A DNA stretch of 64,000 nucleotides from Mermis nigrescens (GCA_036768485.1 JAVLUZ010000580.1:310001-374000), one strand, 5' to 3'. Shown: positions 40,501-52,900, counted from the first letter of the stretch. The notes: generated from the letters alone by a model not told the origin. Translations and numbers: made by a program.

Positions 40501-41480
40501 TTTTTGAAGTATGGCATTATGAAAAATCCGAAAATTATGACTCCATTACCAACCCTGATGGAGGTCTATCTACGGAATACATTAACAAATTCATGAAATT
40601 AAAGCAAGAATTCGACGGGTGGCCTGTATGGGTAAAAACGGATGATGACAAAACAAAATATAAATCGGAATGCAAACAACATGAGGGAATAGAACTCGGT
40701 CCAGCTAAAATCTCAAAAAATCCGGGCATGCGCGATCTATCTAAGCTAATGCTTAATTCTTTTTAGGGAAAATTCGGTCAAAGGAACAACATGACCAAAG
40801 TTACATTTTTCACTGATCCGGCCCGATATTTTGACCTAAATTTTGATCCTTCTAATGTAATATATTCAATTAACGCCATCAATGAGAATCTGATGGCCGT
40901 TACGCACGCGAAAGAGGATGATTTCGCTGAAGTTATGGGAAATACAAACTCGGTCATAGTCACCTACACAACAGCTCAGGCGCGCTTAAGACTTTATGAA
41001 CATTTAGAAAAATTAGGCGATCGAGTACTTTACTTCGATACAGACAGTGTGATTTTTGAATATACGCTGAATGAAGATGAGTATGAAGTGCCTATTGGAT
41101 CATACTTGGGAAACATGACTGATGAACTAGAAGGATTACGGCCCTGGTGCTTACATAGAAACATTCGTTAGCGGAGGGCCTAAAAATTATGCATACAAAG
41201 TCTACTCGGCTCGGGAAAACGTATTTTACTATCATATAAAAGTGAGAGATTCACCTTGAACTCAGCTGCGGCGTCAAAAATTAATTTCCAATCATTATTA
41301 GAAATAGTCAAAATGTTTGTACAGCAAAACAATATTATTGAAAAAGTTGTATATTTTCCGCAAATTCGACGCTTGCCTGATCATACTATAGTGACAGAAG
41401 ATGCGTCTAAAAAATATAAAATTGTTTATAATAAACGTGTTGTAAAGCCCAATTTTTCTACAGTGCCATACGGCTTTTAG
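37526..41480 (+). pseudogene. PolB remnant of P2
   Basis: Collinear with P1 PolB in at least eight open pieces. The exonuclease motif has changed from FDFET to FNFKT (near 38894), so both metal-binding acids are lost. YCESDVDIL survives near 39500, LCSLYPTHNKYG-like motif A near 40170 is out of frame, KLMLNSF at 40745 is followed by a stop, and FDTDS is intact near 41036. The Cys-rich N-terminal region (38500-38850) is well kept. It ends at 41480 with the same YGF terminus. Confidence 0.9.
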
Positions 41481-41845
41481 TCTTTTTCTGTATGTATTTT
41501 GTTTACCCTCGTGCCTTATTTTATGATTTAGTCCTCTGACCGTCACTTTTTGTTTATTTCGTTCCTCTGGCCAGTACCTGTCTTGAAACACAGCGTGACT
41601 GGACAAGATGTCATTTTGCTTAGTCAATCTTTTTGTTTATTTCGTTCCTCTGGCCAGTGCCTGTCTTGAAACGAAGCGTGACTGGACAAAACATCATTTT
41701 ATTTACTTTACATGATGGTAATGGTTACTATTTTCTTTTGTTCTTGCCTGCCTGCCGTATCTCCCTGAAAAGAGCAAGTGCCCATGAGTAGTCAAAGCAC
41801 GGGTGGTTCAGTTTTAATGAAAAACAAATAAAAAAAGAAAAATAT
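41481..41845 (+). repeat. PolB 3' spacer of P2 with tandem repeat pair
   Basis: Two copies of a 70-80 bp unit at about 41545-41615 and 41629-41700, sharing TTGTTTATTTCGTTCCTCTG, CCAGT...ACTGG arms and TGTCTTGAAAC. P4 has the same pair inverted at 61320-61450. The P1 spacer has a different repeat pair. Confidence 0.65.
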
Positions 41846-41913
41846 GGTGCCGATACATACCCAGGTCCCCGTCCTTGCACCGGGCACTGCATTTTCAGTG
41901 GCGGACAGGCATG
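41846..41913 (+). ncRNA. HDV-like ribozyme copy in P2
   Basis: A 68-nt homologue of P1 site 1 in the same genomic context. L3 TCCCCGT, P3, GGG and the joiner with catalytic C are unchanged. P1 loses its last pair, P2 has one A-C mismatch and P4 one mismatch at its loop. It may be weakly active or inactive. The A-rich tract before the cleavage site is retained. Confidence 0.75.
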
Positions 41914-41958
41914 TTACAATATTTATATAAGCTAGTTAAAACATTCATTAGCTATCAA

Positions 41959-42130
41959 AAATGTAAAATGGTACTTGCGTAAATAGAAATCACTTACAAC
42001 CTATTTATAACAAAATTTTGGGTTGTTTTGTTCTCATAATTGTTCTATCAATTTTAGTTTTGTGCAAGCTTTTGAAAAAAACAAATTAAAAAATTTTATA
42101 GTGGTTTACGTAGCTTAAGATCAAGTAGAC
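41959..42130 (+). pseudogene. Membrane-protein relic of P2
   Basis: Nucleotide match to P1 5704-5540, with stops; the hydrophobic stretch is still readable near 42030-42070. Confidence 0.6.
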
Positions 42131-42549
42131 ATAGATCTCGGTGATTGTCTGCAGTGTTCGATGAAGCCCAAATCGAAATACCACTACGAGATTTATAATT
42201 TTCTGCATAAGAAACCATGTTTTCAACGGAGATGGTGTAGATTTTTCGCACCTGGTTGTAAACAGTCTATTTTAAAGATAAGTCAAAAGTCTCCAAGTTT
42301 TTCATTTTTACTCTGTGAGAAATGCTCAAGTGAGATTAACGTTGTTAAAAAAGATAAGTATATGTTGTACTTTTATTTGGAAGGTCCTCAGCCGAACTGT
42401 GACGATATAAGCTTTGCTGATAAATGTGATAATTGTATTTTAAAAATTTCTAGAAACAAAAGATGAAAAATTGTAGTCAAATTTTGCAAAAAGTGTACTT
42501 AAATCTTTTGCACTGTAACTAAAGGCAAAAACGCATTATATTTTTATTG
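42131..42549 (+). pseudogene. Cys-rich protein relic of P2
   Basis: Matches the 139-aa P1 protein. The open part is 42161-42466, where most Cys pairs are kept, with a TGA near 42464 and the ATG lost. Confidence 0.75.
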
Positions 42550-42553
42550 AATC

Positions 42554-43563
42554 ATGGAAAAAAATTATTACGATCCTTAAACAGGGTATACGGGGTTCGA
42601 ACCTCTGAGTACACATACAAAACTACCTAAAAAGAAGGTCATAAATTGGCTAGAAACCCAACCAAACTACACTTTACATAAACCGGCGAGAAGAAATTAC
42701 GTGCGCAATAAAGTTATAGTTTCCAGGATAGAAGAGCAATGGGCTATCGATTTAGTCGATTTGCAGTCATTAAAAAAGCATAATGACGGTTATGTTATTC
42801 TCTTAAACTGTATAGACGTGTTTAGCAAGTATGCATGGAGTATACCAGTAAAAAATAAAAGCGCAGCATCGATTTTCAATGCTTTCAAACTCATTTTAGA
42901 TAAAGGTCGAAAACCAGAAAAGGCACAGAAGTTTTAAAGAAAGAATTTCAAGGCTTTTTAAAAGTGAATGATTTTTAATTTCTTCACAACAAACAAATAA
43001 CGCCACATGCGCTCCTTCAAAGTGCGGTTAAAACGCTTGACTACGCATGCCTTAAGCTCACTACGAGACATAATACATATAGGTACATTGATATTTTAGA
43101 TGATTTGAATAAAGGTTACAATAATACAAAAGCATCGTACAATAGGGATCGAACCGGCCAAAGTTAATAAGAAGAACGAGTTTCAAATTTTACAGAGATC
43201 ATGCAAAATTGACAATAAAAACGTAATTCTTAAATTTAATGTAGGAGATAAAGGCCGCATGAGTAAGGTTAAGAGAACTTTTGAGAAGGGCTGCGAGCCT
43301 AACTGGATTAAAGAAACGTTCGTAATAGATAAGAAATTTTAAAGCATCCCCCCGTTTACACATTAATGGACAAGATGAGTGAGAAATTAGAAGGCGTATT
43401 CTATGAGCCAGAACTACAAAAAGTTAACATTATCGATGAAGTTTATGTAGTAAAAAAAGTTTTAAACACTCACAAAAAAAGAAGAAAAACGGAATATTTA
43501 GTTGAATGGCACAGTTTTCCTGAAAAATTTAATAATTGGGTTAGTCAACTAATTAAATTATGA
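42554..43563 (+). pseudogene. Integrase relic of P2
   Basis: A stop occurs at codon 9. 42701-42937 preserves the first catalytic region (AIDLVDL). The second Asp and the Glu region (42940-43080) is lost in a deletion and a segment that reads inverted relative to P1 (43000-43060 resembles the minus-strand text of P1 4590-4650). The SH3-like part has shifts, and the chromodomain (43440-43560, EYLVEWHSF) is open. Confidence 0.85.
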
Positions 43564-44025
43564 ATCTTTATAAGAAACTTCAGTTAAAAGCATGCATCGT
43601 TAAAAATTTGTTCAGAGAGAGATACTGCTTTAAAACAGATTCGGATAAATCTAGTTTTTCTGGTGCTAAAAATAGACTCATCTAAGAAAGTATAAAAGGG
43701 ATTGAAAATTTAAAAATCATTATTTTTAAAATTTTTGCTTAACTGTGCGGTCGAAAAATGGACTCTACTGCTCCTGAATTACGTTCAAAGAAGATTAAAG
43801 CTCCAATTCATCTGTGCATCCACAACAACGATCGGACTTTGTTATTTTTACCAAAAAATTTGCAAAGCACAAGACTGTTTTAGAACAGATTCGGGTAACT
43901 TATTTTTTTTGATACCAATGTGTCCGCAGGGATCGCAGTTCTTGAGAGACACTTGGAAGAAAGAAAAAATATGGCTACAAGACAGGAAGAAAGCTTGCTA
44001 AAAGTAGCATCGGAGGCTATATAAG
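43560..44025 (+). pseudogene. P2 relics of the small gene after integrase and of the 105-aa gene
   Basis: 43560-43745 mirrors the 60-codon P1 relic, and a CTGTGCGGTCGAAAA leader precedes ATG 43758. The 105-aa homologue is truncated in the middle (44-codon deletion after MCP) and shifted. Confidence 0.6.
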
Positions 44026-44067
44026 GAACTGAAAATTTAAAAAATCATCATTCTTGAAATTTTTCAC

Positions 44068-44680
44068 TTACTGTGCGGTCGAAAATGTCTTCTGGTCAGC
44101 AAATCTTTGTTACCTTTTGTTCCGAGCTGGATCGGATTTCTCCTCAATAAATCAACTTTTGTAAAACAGCTTGTAAAAAATGCGAATAATTTTATTCATC
44201 CACCTCCGAAATTTATATGGTGGTTTTTCGCTGAAGATCAGAGTTTGCATAAAGAGATGGAAACCAGCATAATTTTCATGAAAGGACCCCCTGATTTAAG
44301 TCTAGTTAGGCAGCATAGCAGTGAACCACAATTAATTATAATAGACGATATTAGGCAAGAAGCAAAAAATGATGTATTATTTACCCGCGGTTGTCATCAT
44401 TAGGATATTTCTGTCGTAAATATCGTTCAAAACATATTTTTTAGAGGTTCTAAGGACATGTCACATAAACACGGAATATTTAGTTTTAATGAAGAATCTA
44501 ATTTTATAAAAAATAGATTTTGATGAAGAATAAGTCTTTTTTCTGGAAACCTTTAATGATGCTACAAAAGAAGCGTTTTCTTTCCTTTCAGTAGACTCGA
44601 CAATACACCTAAAAATTTGCGTCTCTGCGCTAAAATTTATTCGAAAAATCCTGTTGTTTATACCGGAAAAGCATAAAAGA
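44068..44680 (+). pseudogene. Fused relic: Trp-rich gene start joined to packaging ATPase
   Basis: The promoter leader and first 20 codons of the Trp-rich gene (from 44085) run directly into the ATPase just after its glycine-rich loop, keeping only NKSTFVKQL. The deletion removed the rest of the Trp-rich gene, the second ribozyme and the ATPase start. The Walker B region LIIIDDI is intact near 44335. A stop at 44401 and later shifts follow. Confidence 0.8.
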
Positions 44681-44712
44681 ACTTTCACGTGTTTTTATCT
44701 TTACCGAAAACG

Positions 44713-45055
44713 GCTCCAGAACGTTTACAAAAACACATTAGCTACATCGATGTGTTGTCTAAAGCAAAACATAAGCAACATAAGGCAATTTTAGAACATG
44801 CCAAAAATGACGTAATTTTATGCTTATGCAAATGCATACTCAACGTATTAAATGATTATGTCCCTTTAAGACCGATCGATTTCGAAAAATTGAGTAAATT
44901 CAAGGCACAGCTGTGCAACCTATCTGCCTCAAAGATATCAGTAAAAAAAAGAAAAAGGACATATTGGTACAAAAGGGTGGTTTCCTTCCTACCTTACTCG
45001 CGCCTATATTAGGAATCGCAGGGCAGCTTTTAGTAGATGCAGTTATTAAATGATG
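44713..45055 (+). pseudogene. pX-like gene relic of P2
   Basis: Open as part of 44689-45012; the ATG has become ACG-like and the hydrophobic end is out of frame after KKRKRT. Confidence 0.7.
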
Positions 45056-45747
45056 ATTCATACAAACAAAATGATTCTAGTCCCCCACGAGCTCGCGCGG
45101 GGAGAAAATGAAAGCACTTCCAGGTACGTGTCAAATCTAGATCGTGAAATGATGAATATTTTAAACAATAATTCGTTACCTATGGACGCTAAAATTTTAC
45201 AATAATATCATATTTTGCGTAGGTATCAAACAGCTAAGCAGGAACTTGAAAAAGCCCTCACAGCTCGAAATTAAGGAAGAGAGAGCAAAAAATCGGCAGC
45301 AGACGCTAGATTTTTTCATACAGCCAGCAAGAAATATAAAGAACCTTTTGAAGCTATAAAAAAGATGTCATAGAAGAAACAGGTTTTAGCACAGTACCAC
45401 AAAAATGGCAGAAACAAGCCTCATTATTACTCAAATATGCGTGGAAAAGCCCGCACATAAAATGAGCAGACAAAGGAAAAATTATTATTGATGGTAATAA
45501 AATTTGCAGGATCGTACATTGTTGATTTAGTTCCCGATTTTTCATGTATTCGAAAATCTTAACCACCTATCGGTGCTGAGATTTTTCTCAAAATATTAAT
45601 CGATGAAAATATTCCAAAAGAATCTATTGTAAATAAAAGTCGATTGAATTTATTGCAAAAACATGTTTATGCATCGCCATCTCTGTCATTTTCTACGCCA
45701 TCGCCATAAGAGAAAAAGCCACTGAAATACTGGATAAATCTATAAAA
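45054..45747 (+). pseudogene. 227-aa gene relic of P2
   Basis: Begins with the conserved MIHTNKMILVPHELA block, then has stops (45202) and small indels. The C-terminal ESIVNKSRLNLLQ part is readable near 45625. Confidence 0.75.
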
Positions 45748-45788
45748 GAAATTTAAAGCATAATTAAACACTGAAAAGAATTTCACAA

Positions 45789-46200
45789 AAAATAAGACAA
45801 CTATTCAATCCAGATAATTTTAACGCTCGGTTAGACTACTATACTGACCAGGCTTCCCGGTCGGATATGGTATGGTGGGGTTCAAGGGAATGCCGTACCA
45901 AAAAAGGGCTGTACTTGGTAGTTTTTTCCGTTCTCTTTTTTCGGATGGCTATACCTATTTTTAAATCAGCAGCATCTAGTGTGGGAAAACAAGCTCTATC
46001 TACGAGTGCACATATTGCCGCAGATGTGCTCAATGGCCGTAATATTGTTTAATCAATGTAAGCACAAGGAAAAGAAGGCGCAGCTAATTTGCTAAGAGAA
46101 GCTAGTGACAAATTACAACGGCAAACGGGGCGAGGTTTGGGCACCCGACCCAAGCCTGACGTATTTTCAACTGAAAAACGAGTTCAAAAGAAATATTGTC
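45789..46200 (+). pseudogene. pVI-like gene relic of P2
   Basis: 45867-46052 keeps FRMAIPIFKSAASSVGKQAL, with a shift in the GLGSF region and a stop at 46050. The basic tail is partly deleted. Confidence 0.75.
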
Positions 46201-46204
46201 TTTT

Positions 46205-47289
46205 CGTAATTACGGCAGTCAGCGTTACTAACAGTATTCGAACATTTTGTCATTAGTTTGCAGAGGCCAGTCAATTGCAACGTCATACGATATTGGATTT
46301 TCATAACTAGTCGAATAGCCATCTTTAGGATGTGTTAGCTCGAGGTTATGCCTTCAGTTCTCAATTAACCCCTATTTTTCAATTCAAAATTCTTTTAGGT
46401 ACTTGTCTGGTAAAGCAGAGTTACGTATATGCTAACATCAGTAATTTACTTATTTGAAATTACCACTGTAATTAGCTGTATCTTATGACTCGGTGAAAGG
46501 TAATTTCAATCATTGTTAATTTGCTTTCGTTGACATCATATTACTGTAGCTATCCTAGTAGGATATAGTCAGTCGGAGTTCTAACGAGTTGGCGTTTTAT
46601 TCTTAGCTGCGACTTTAGCCATTATTTTGTAGTGTGCCCGCATACAGCAGTGCTTGTATATTTGTGTAATAAATAGCGGAAAAGAAACCGTCCAGGGATA
46701 AGTTACATCGAGGGTTAGGTCGGGCGACTCAACGATTATTTTAATATTTACTTTTGACTGAGTTAAAAAGGTACATACTTTATGGTCTTATCTCCTAATC
46801 GTTTTGTGGAAATTCTCTTATCTTTCACCAACCCAAAAATAGTTAAAATTATATTTAATATTCCTTGATGACTGTCCAGATGAGAGCTTACTGTTGTTGC
46901 TTTCGAAATTTGAAGTGGTACACTAAGTAGGAACCAAAAACATTTCAAGACAGCCTTAACCACTGAAAAGAAGTTAATTTATCAACTTGATTTGCGGGAT
47001 GAGATAGGTCAACAGACCTTGCGAGCATACCAGGATTTAGGTAGGTACTCAGAGCTAGATTTTAGGGCATAGCTGCTGACACTCCCGACAAGAAGCAGTC
47101 AGCAATGTTAGGAATGAGGAAGTCGAAGTCGTAGGTCTACAGGGGCCAATGGCTTTAGAGTCGCACTGTGATCTTGTGAACCTGGCCAGCACTGAGAGCA
47201 GCATAAGTACTTAAGTAAGTCCCAAAGGCAAATACAGTTGCTCCGTTCCCCTGTTGAATCAGTAGACACGGAGCCGCCCTGTATACACA
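46205..47289 (+). repeat. LTR-like repeat L, copy A (solo), inside P2 MCP
   Basis: About 1085 bp, starting near GTAATTACGGCAG and ending GTATACACA. Matches copies at 48830-49832 and 60008-61102 (shared GCCTTCAGTTCTC, GGTAAAGCAGAGTTAC, AACATCAGTAATTTACTTAT, TTAGGGC(A/G)TAGCTGC). It splits MCP after about seven codons and about a dozen target bases are missing, with no clear duplication. AATAAATAGCGG near 46668 could be a poly(A) signal. Confidence 0.75.
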
Positions 47290-48558
47290 GTGGCTAGTAC
47301 AAAAAGCGAACTTGATTTTATCACTGTACCGCCTACCCAGGTAGCCATAAAACGAGGGTGTTGGGATGAGATAAATCTGACCAACCCTGTTACTGATGAG
47401 GATCCATATGAATTTCATATTCCTCCAGATCCTCTTTACTTACAGCTAAACAAAAATTATATTTACATGCAAATTTTTATATAGAGAGGAACGCCACTGG
47501 CTGATGTCACAGTGCCTGATGTAGGCCCTGTCCATCTGATCCCCTAAACTCTATTTCGTCAGGTGAAACTTTTTTTAAATAATAAGCTGGTGCATGACAG
47601 CGGACATAAATATGCATACTGAGCATTTTTAGAGACTGAACTGAATTATGGGTGGGATGCTAGAAATTTGCACTTGCAATCTGCTCTGTACATCATATAT
47701 GTCCTGGTTATAATGACACAGAAGACAATCATGGATTAAGAAAACGCATAGAATGTTTTGCGGATAACTATAGTTGAATTAAGTGTGCCACTACACATTG
47801 ATTTATTTTTACAAGACAGGTTTTTACTAAATTATACTGACATCAGGCTTGAATTAAACAGAAATCCCGACGCGTTTGTTTTGCAAAGTTTTAAGTGTGC
47901 TTAAAATGCGCATTTAAGTATTCAACAAATGAAGTTTTGCATGCAAAAGGCAGAAATTTCAGAAATCACAGGGCTAGCTATCAAAAGAGTACTTGTATCA
48001 AACACTATTAAATACCCTGTGCACAGATTTACAATGATGAATATACATATACCTAGCACTTGTCAATCTACTCCCCTTAATAAATTATTCTCAGAGCAAC
48101 TTGCAAGACGTATTATTCTTGGATCTGTGGATGCAGATGCGTATAGGGGAAATATAAAAAAAATCTCCGTCTAATTTCAAATCATACAGCATAAATGATG
48201 CAAAAGTAATTTCTGGGGGCGTTACCTTCCCCTCCCACCCATTCGGACTTGACTTTAAAAACAACAAGTACCCTAGAGCTTTTGATCAATTATTCGAAAC
48301 ACTTGATATTAGTTGGGATAATAAAGGGAACGGGGTGACAAGAGAAGGGTGCAAAAACAGTCAGTGTCTATTAGCATTTGATTTGACTCCAGACAAAGAT
48401 GATGGCGGACATTGGGATTTAATTAGGGAAGGTACAACTAGCATTGAAATATCATTTGCCGAAAAAATTCCCAATACGGGTCTTGAAGTGCTTGTTTATG
48501 CCGAATTTGAAAATTTAATAATGCTAGATAAGAACAGAAAAGTAATGTATGATTATAA
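47290..48558 (+). pseudogene. MCP relic of P2 (nearly full length)
   Basis: Several open pieces (47290-47484, 47929-48174, then 48200-48558) cover the whole MCP. The C-terminal region contains AFDLTPDKDDGGHWDLIREG and ends with a conserved NRKVMYDY. Stops or shifts lie near 47485, 47545, 47690, 47760 and 48172. It supplies the C-terminal half missing from P1. Confidence 0.85.
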
Positions 48559-48826
48559 CACTTACAAATGGACTACTATTCAACTCTCGAACGTTTTAAA
48601 AAGTGACAAAGAGGTCAGTCAAAATTTTCTTGGTGTTTTCTCAAGCAATAAATTACCACCACCAATTTTTCGCAAGCCATCTGTATTGGTAATAAATATG
48701 TACCCTAGTACCCAACCTGGTTCGAATTGGACATGCATGTATTTCGACGCAAATGACTCATGCGACCATTTCGACAGCTATGGCTTAGCACCTGAAAATC
48801 AAACACAAAATTGGAAGTAAGAGAGT
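48559..48826 (+). pseudogene. Adenain-like cysteine protease, N-terminal fragment
   Basis: Reads on in the same frame from MCP because the separating stop has been lost. The sequence includes NVLKSDKEVSQNFLGVFSSN and DANDSCDHFDSYGLAP, typical of the maturation protease of adenoviruses and Polintons. At the position of the catalytic His (PGS-H-W) this copy has Asn. The Cys-containing half is removed by the LTR beginning near 48830. Confidence 0.75.
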
Positions 48827-48829
48827 TAC

Positions 48830-49832
48830 AAGGCATTTTTATAACTATTTGAGTAGACACTCTAGTGACGTACTAGCACGAGGTCATGCCTTCAGTTCTG
48901 ATTTTATCCCATCTTTCAATTCAAAATCCCTTTAGCTACATGTTCGGTAAAGCAGAGTTACATATATGTCAACATCAGTAATTTACTTATTTGAATTTGC
49001 CGCTGTAATTACCTTGATCATATGACTTGGTAAAAAGTAGTTTCATTCATTGTTTAATTGTTTAGGATGACGAATAATCATCATTTACTGTAACTATTTG
49101 TATTTAGTGAGGAGTCTGATGTTTTTGTTGGCAGTGGTGTGCATTTCCGAGTTGGAGCGCATTTTGCTTTTATTTCTTTCTAGCCGGCATGTAGCCATGC
49201 CGTTGTTTATTCCTGCTAGTAAAAGTGGAGGAAATTACCTCCTGTTGATAAAGTACATTGAGGGAAGGTCGGCCCAGGCACTTCGATAAAAATATTGTTA
49301 TATTTTGACCAACTTGGAAAGGTAAACATTTTTCGGTCTTATCTTCTATTTATTTTTGGGAATCCTCTTATCTTTTACTCAATCCAAAAACTAGATAAAA
49401 GTAATTTAATCTATATGATGAATATCCATTTGAGAGCTCGCCGGTATTGTTTTCAAAATTTAGAGTACTACACAAATTAGGAACCAAAAGCATTTCAAGA
49501 TAGCCTGACCATTGAAAATAAGCTAATTCATCAACTTAAGTTGCTGGTTGAGATAGGCCAACTGGCCTTGCAAGCTATCCGGGACTAGGTAGGTACTTCA
49601 CCTAGGATTTAGGGCGTAGCTGCCATGACTCCCAACGGGAAGCGGTCAGCAATATTAGGACCGAGGGAGTCAAGGCCATAAGTCTCTAAGGGCCGTTAGG
49701 TTCATAGTTGCTATACGCACTTAAGGAACCTGGCCAGCACTAAGAGTAGTGGAGGTACCTAAGTAGATCCCAAAGTCAAATACAAGAACGTGTCTGTATC
49801 ACTTTAGTAGATACAGGACAGCTGTATTTACA
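48830..49832 (+). repeat. Repeat L, copy B (probable 5' LTR, 5'-truncated)
   Basis: Matches copy C but lacks its first about 85 bp. It ends CTGTATTTACA. CTGGATAGTC follows and might hold a primer-binding site starting TGG. Confidence 0.7.
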
Positions 49833-50419
49833 CTGGATAGTCTCCCTTTGAGGTTGTTAGCTACAATCAAACTGAACAGTCATCGTAAATTTATATTTCT
49901 ATCCAAAAATCTAATATTTTTGACCATCTAAACATGTGTAACATTTTGTTCACTTCTGTTATGGTATCATCCGCATCCGTGGCAGTGCACATTTAAGTAA
50001 GCGTTCTTGGCAAAGATTTTGTGTATTGTGGCACCTTCGCCAATATATTCTCTATTTTTGTTGAACCCATGTCAATGATGACGAGGACACTAATATTTTT
50101 TTATATATACGTTGACCGTCAGGAAACAATTTATTATTATTTTTCCTTGATAATATATTTTGCTACCTAAATTTTTGCCTACATTTGCCTTAATTCTGCA
50201 CCTATTACGCTGCTTAGGCTTACTCTTACAAATTTTTCTACCTCACGTTGGTTACCTCTTACCTTGAGTAAGCAAGTAGTATAAATGTGAAAAACCTCTT
50301 TCTTACGGAGTCAGTTTCGAAAAATTTTTTGCATGATTTCGACATAGCCGAATTTTTGTTACCCAAGGTTATATTTTCGAACATTTATTTTGCCTAGAAA
50401 TGGGTGGTAAGGAAATCTC
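49833..50419. other. Leader region of the Ty3-like element
   Basis: No gene. A TATAAATGTGAAAAACC sequence near 50280 resembles a promoter and is compatible with this stretch being part of another LTR. Confidence 0.35.
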
Positions 50420-52900
50420 GTGAATGCCTCCGGGAAGAAAACACGTTTGATCCCATCATGCTCAATCTGCCAATCGCAAAACAAACATTTCGATTCAATT
50501 TCAAACGTTAATAATGATAAATCACCCGCTTTGTTAAATACATTACCTGTTTTGCCTTCTGACGACAATTCTATAGCCGGTAATGATCGGACTAACATTA
50601 ATCATTTCGCTAATGCCATAGGCGATAATTCATCAGCTAATACGATCATAAATAATGATCAAATTCTTAACACGTCAAATAATCCAGAAACTGGTTCTAG
50701 CCCACGTACTTTAGCCTCCAATGTAGAGTGCAGTAATAGCCTAAGCCTAAATGCCAAAAAATAATTGTGCCGAATCTACCATTACTAATGAAATTCTTTT
50801 GGAAACGCTTTGGTCTATTATTCTCCAATTCTCTCATCTTTCTTTGCACGTTAATTAAGATAAGCACAAAAATTTGGAAGAAATGCATAAACTTACAGCA
50901 GAATTGAGTAAACTACTTAAGCCACAATCAGTTTCTGAACGCATCAAAATTAATCCATCGCAATGCGAAAATATTCCTATTGATAGGTAAAATTTTGCTG
51001 ATTCTTATTTGCAGCATAATAATCATTCTGATTGCGTGCAACTCGCATCTTCAATGTTACCATCTAACCATCATCACTCAATTTCTCGAACGTTTGTTTG
51101 AATATTGTTTTGCAACAGTTGCAGAATTCTGCTAATCTGGAACATTTACCCGCAATTTTGCAGACATTGTTATCTAGGCCATTGTCACCATTGAACTGTA
51201 ATGCGCCTCTTTTTGTGCCTAATTATTTATATTCGAATGTCAAATGTGCGCTGCCTAACCGCATTTTGAATCCTCTTTGCTGACCATGCTGCAGTCCGTT
51301 GCCGCCGTGATCAAAAATTTACCAGCTCCTCTATTGGTACAGCAGCAAAACGCAATTTCCTTTGTTACGTATTTTTACCAGTTGGGCGAAAATCTGAGTC
51401 ACGGCAACCTGCCCTATTATTTATCCGTCAATAATTTTCACTTGACTTGGCCATGAGCGTGGTACTGCAGTATATAACAAACTGTTGAACATTCTGCAAC
51501 GATATTATAATAATTTGTATGCCACTCATTTGCGTAATTTGCCCATTCCAACCCGTGCACAGCGATCGCTTGCAATTTCAGCTGTCACGTCAGTTGCAAT
51601 CAAGGCTGAGCAACGATTGCCACTAAGATTTATCATGCAAATCTTTTGCACAACATTAATCTGTCATTCGCAAATGAAGATTCTAATAATCTTTAAATTT
51701 CTTTGGCGCAATTAATAGCTTCATCCGCAAGCTGACCTTGTGTTACATTTTTTGACAACAGTTCTATCAGTCACAATTGATTGCATCACCGCCATTTGTG
51801 CCGTAGACATAGTTCCACTTCACGTTGTCATCGTCATTGTCACAATCCTAATTCTTCATTCATCCGATTCATTGCATAGTATATCACAGCTTGCCGATGT
51901 TCTAAATTGTGGTCCCTTTATGCGACAAATGCAGATCACCATCTACAATAAAAAATTTTTTTAAGGGAATAAAATGGACATTCAAACATTTTTTTCTGAA
52001 TTCGAATCGCTTGCTGAAACTTATGATACCAATAGATCTGCTCGCGTTAAATTCCTTTCTTCATTTTTGGATCCCTACAAATCACGTTTTTTTCACTTCG
52101 TTACCTGTCAATGTTAAGCAGTCATATAGGAAAACGAAATCCCATTTGTTAGCCAAATTCCGTTCATTGGATACCGATACTTTGTTCAAACAATTTTTAG
52201 ATCATAAACAGCAGCCTAACAAATTGGTTAAATCTTACTATCTTTTGATTCACAAAGAATTAATTAAATTGCAACCCAACATTGAAGTTGATTCTACTAA
52301 TTTTAATAAGTTGCTTTGACATCAAATAAAACAAGGACTTTTGCCTGAAATTTCTAGCAGGCCTATTGATGTGCGCCTCAAGCCTCTCTGTCAGAATTTT
52401 AGGATAACGCCTTAAGCACCCAATCCGCTAATATCCAATCTGCTGCTAAAAAAGCGCTAATGTCATATGTGTTGGTAACTGCTGCCCAAACAGGAGGTGC
52501 ATTACCAAAAGACACATCTCACGCATCTATTCCTAATGAGTTTGATCGCACATGCCCAAAAACGTTTTATGGTTCGAATCGCGTTAAAAAAACCCCAAAA
52601 TTCCTTTTGAAAATTTTGCACTTTTGCAAATGCACCCGACATCTTTATGAAGAGTGTCTAACGGGTCAATGCCAATGTACGTCTAATAATTATTCCGACC
52701 ACACCAGAAATTATTCTATGGCTTGTAATTGCAGCCAATTGCATTCCTTTTTGCAGCTAAATTGCTCGCCGTTGCATTCTAATTATCAAAATTGTCAGCC
52801 TTCTCAGTCTCGATATCGTAATCCTAGCCAAAATCATACTTCAAATTATCAAAATAATGATAAGCGTTTTGATTCACTACAATCATGTTTGACTGTTTGA
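50420..52900 (+). pseudogene. Gag-like region of Ty3-like element
   Basis: Several short frames: 50420-50764 (Asn/Ser-rich, with CSIC), 51098-51283, 51909-52319 (with IQTFFSEFESLAETYDTNRS in another frame near 51974, a capsid-like segment) and 52460-52900 (Cys/His-rich, CKCTRHLYEECLTGQC, then Gln/Asn/Tyr-rich). Broken by many shifts. A segment (51281-51642) duplicates part of the 3' region. Confidence 0.5.

Larger units (their letters stand above)
37004..48826 (+). mobile_element. Polinton copy P2, decayed
   Basis: Plus-strand copy with the same gene order as P1, from terminal repeats through polymerase to MCP and, beyond what P1 shows, an adenain-like protease. Nearly every gene has stops or shifts. 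A 1.1-kb LTR (46205-47289) interrupts MCP, and the right end is cut by another LTR at about 48830. Confidence 0.9.

Noticed and set aside
49833..49860. Primer-binding site for a specific tRNA after repeat L copy B
   Set aside because: TGG occurs one base after the repeat end, but the following bases could not be matched to a tRNA 3' end with confidence.
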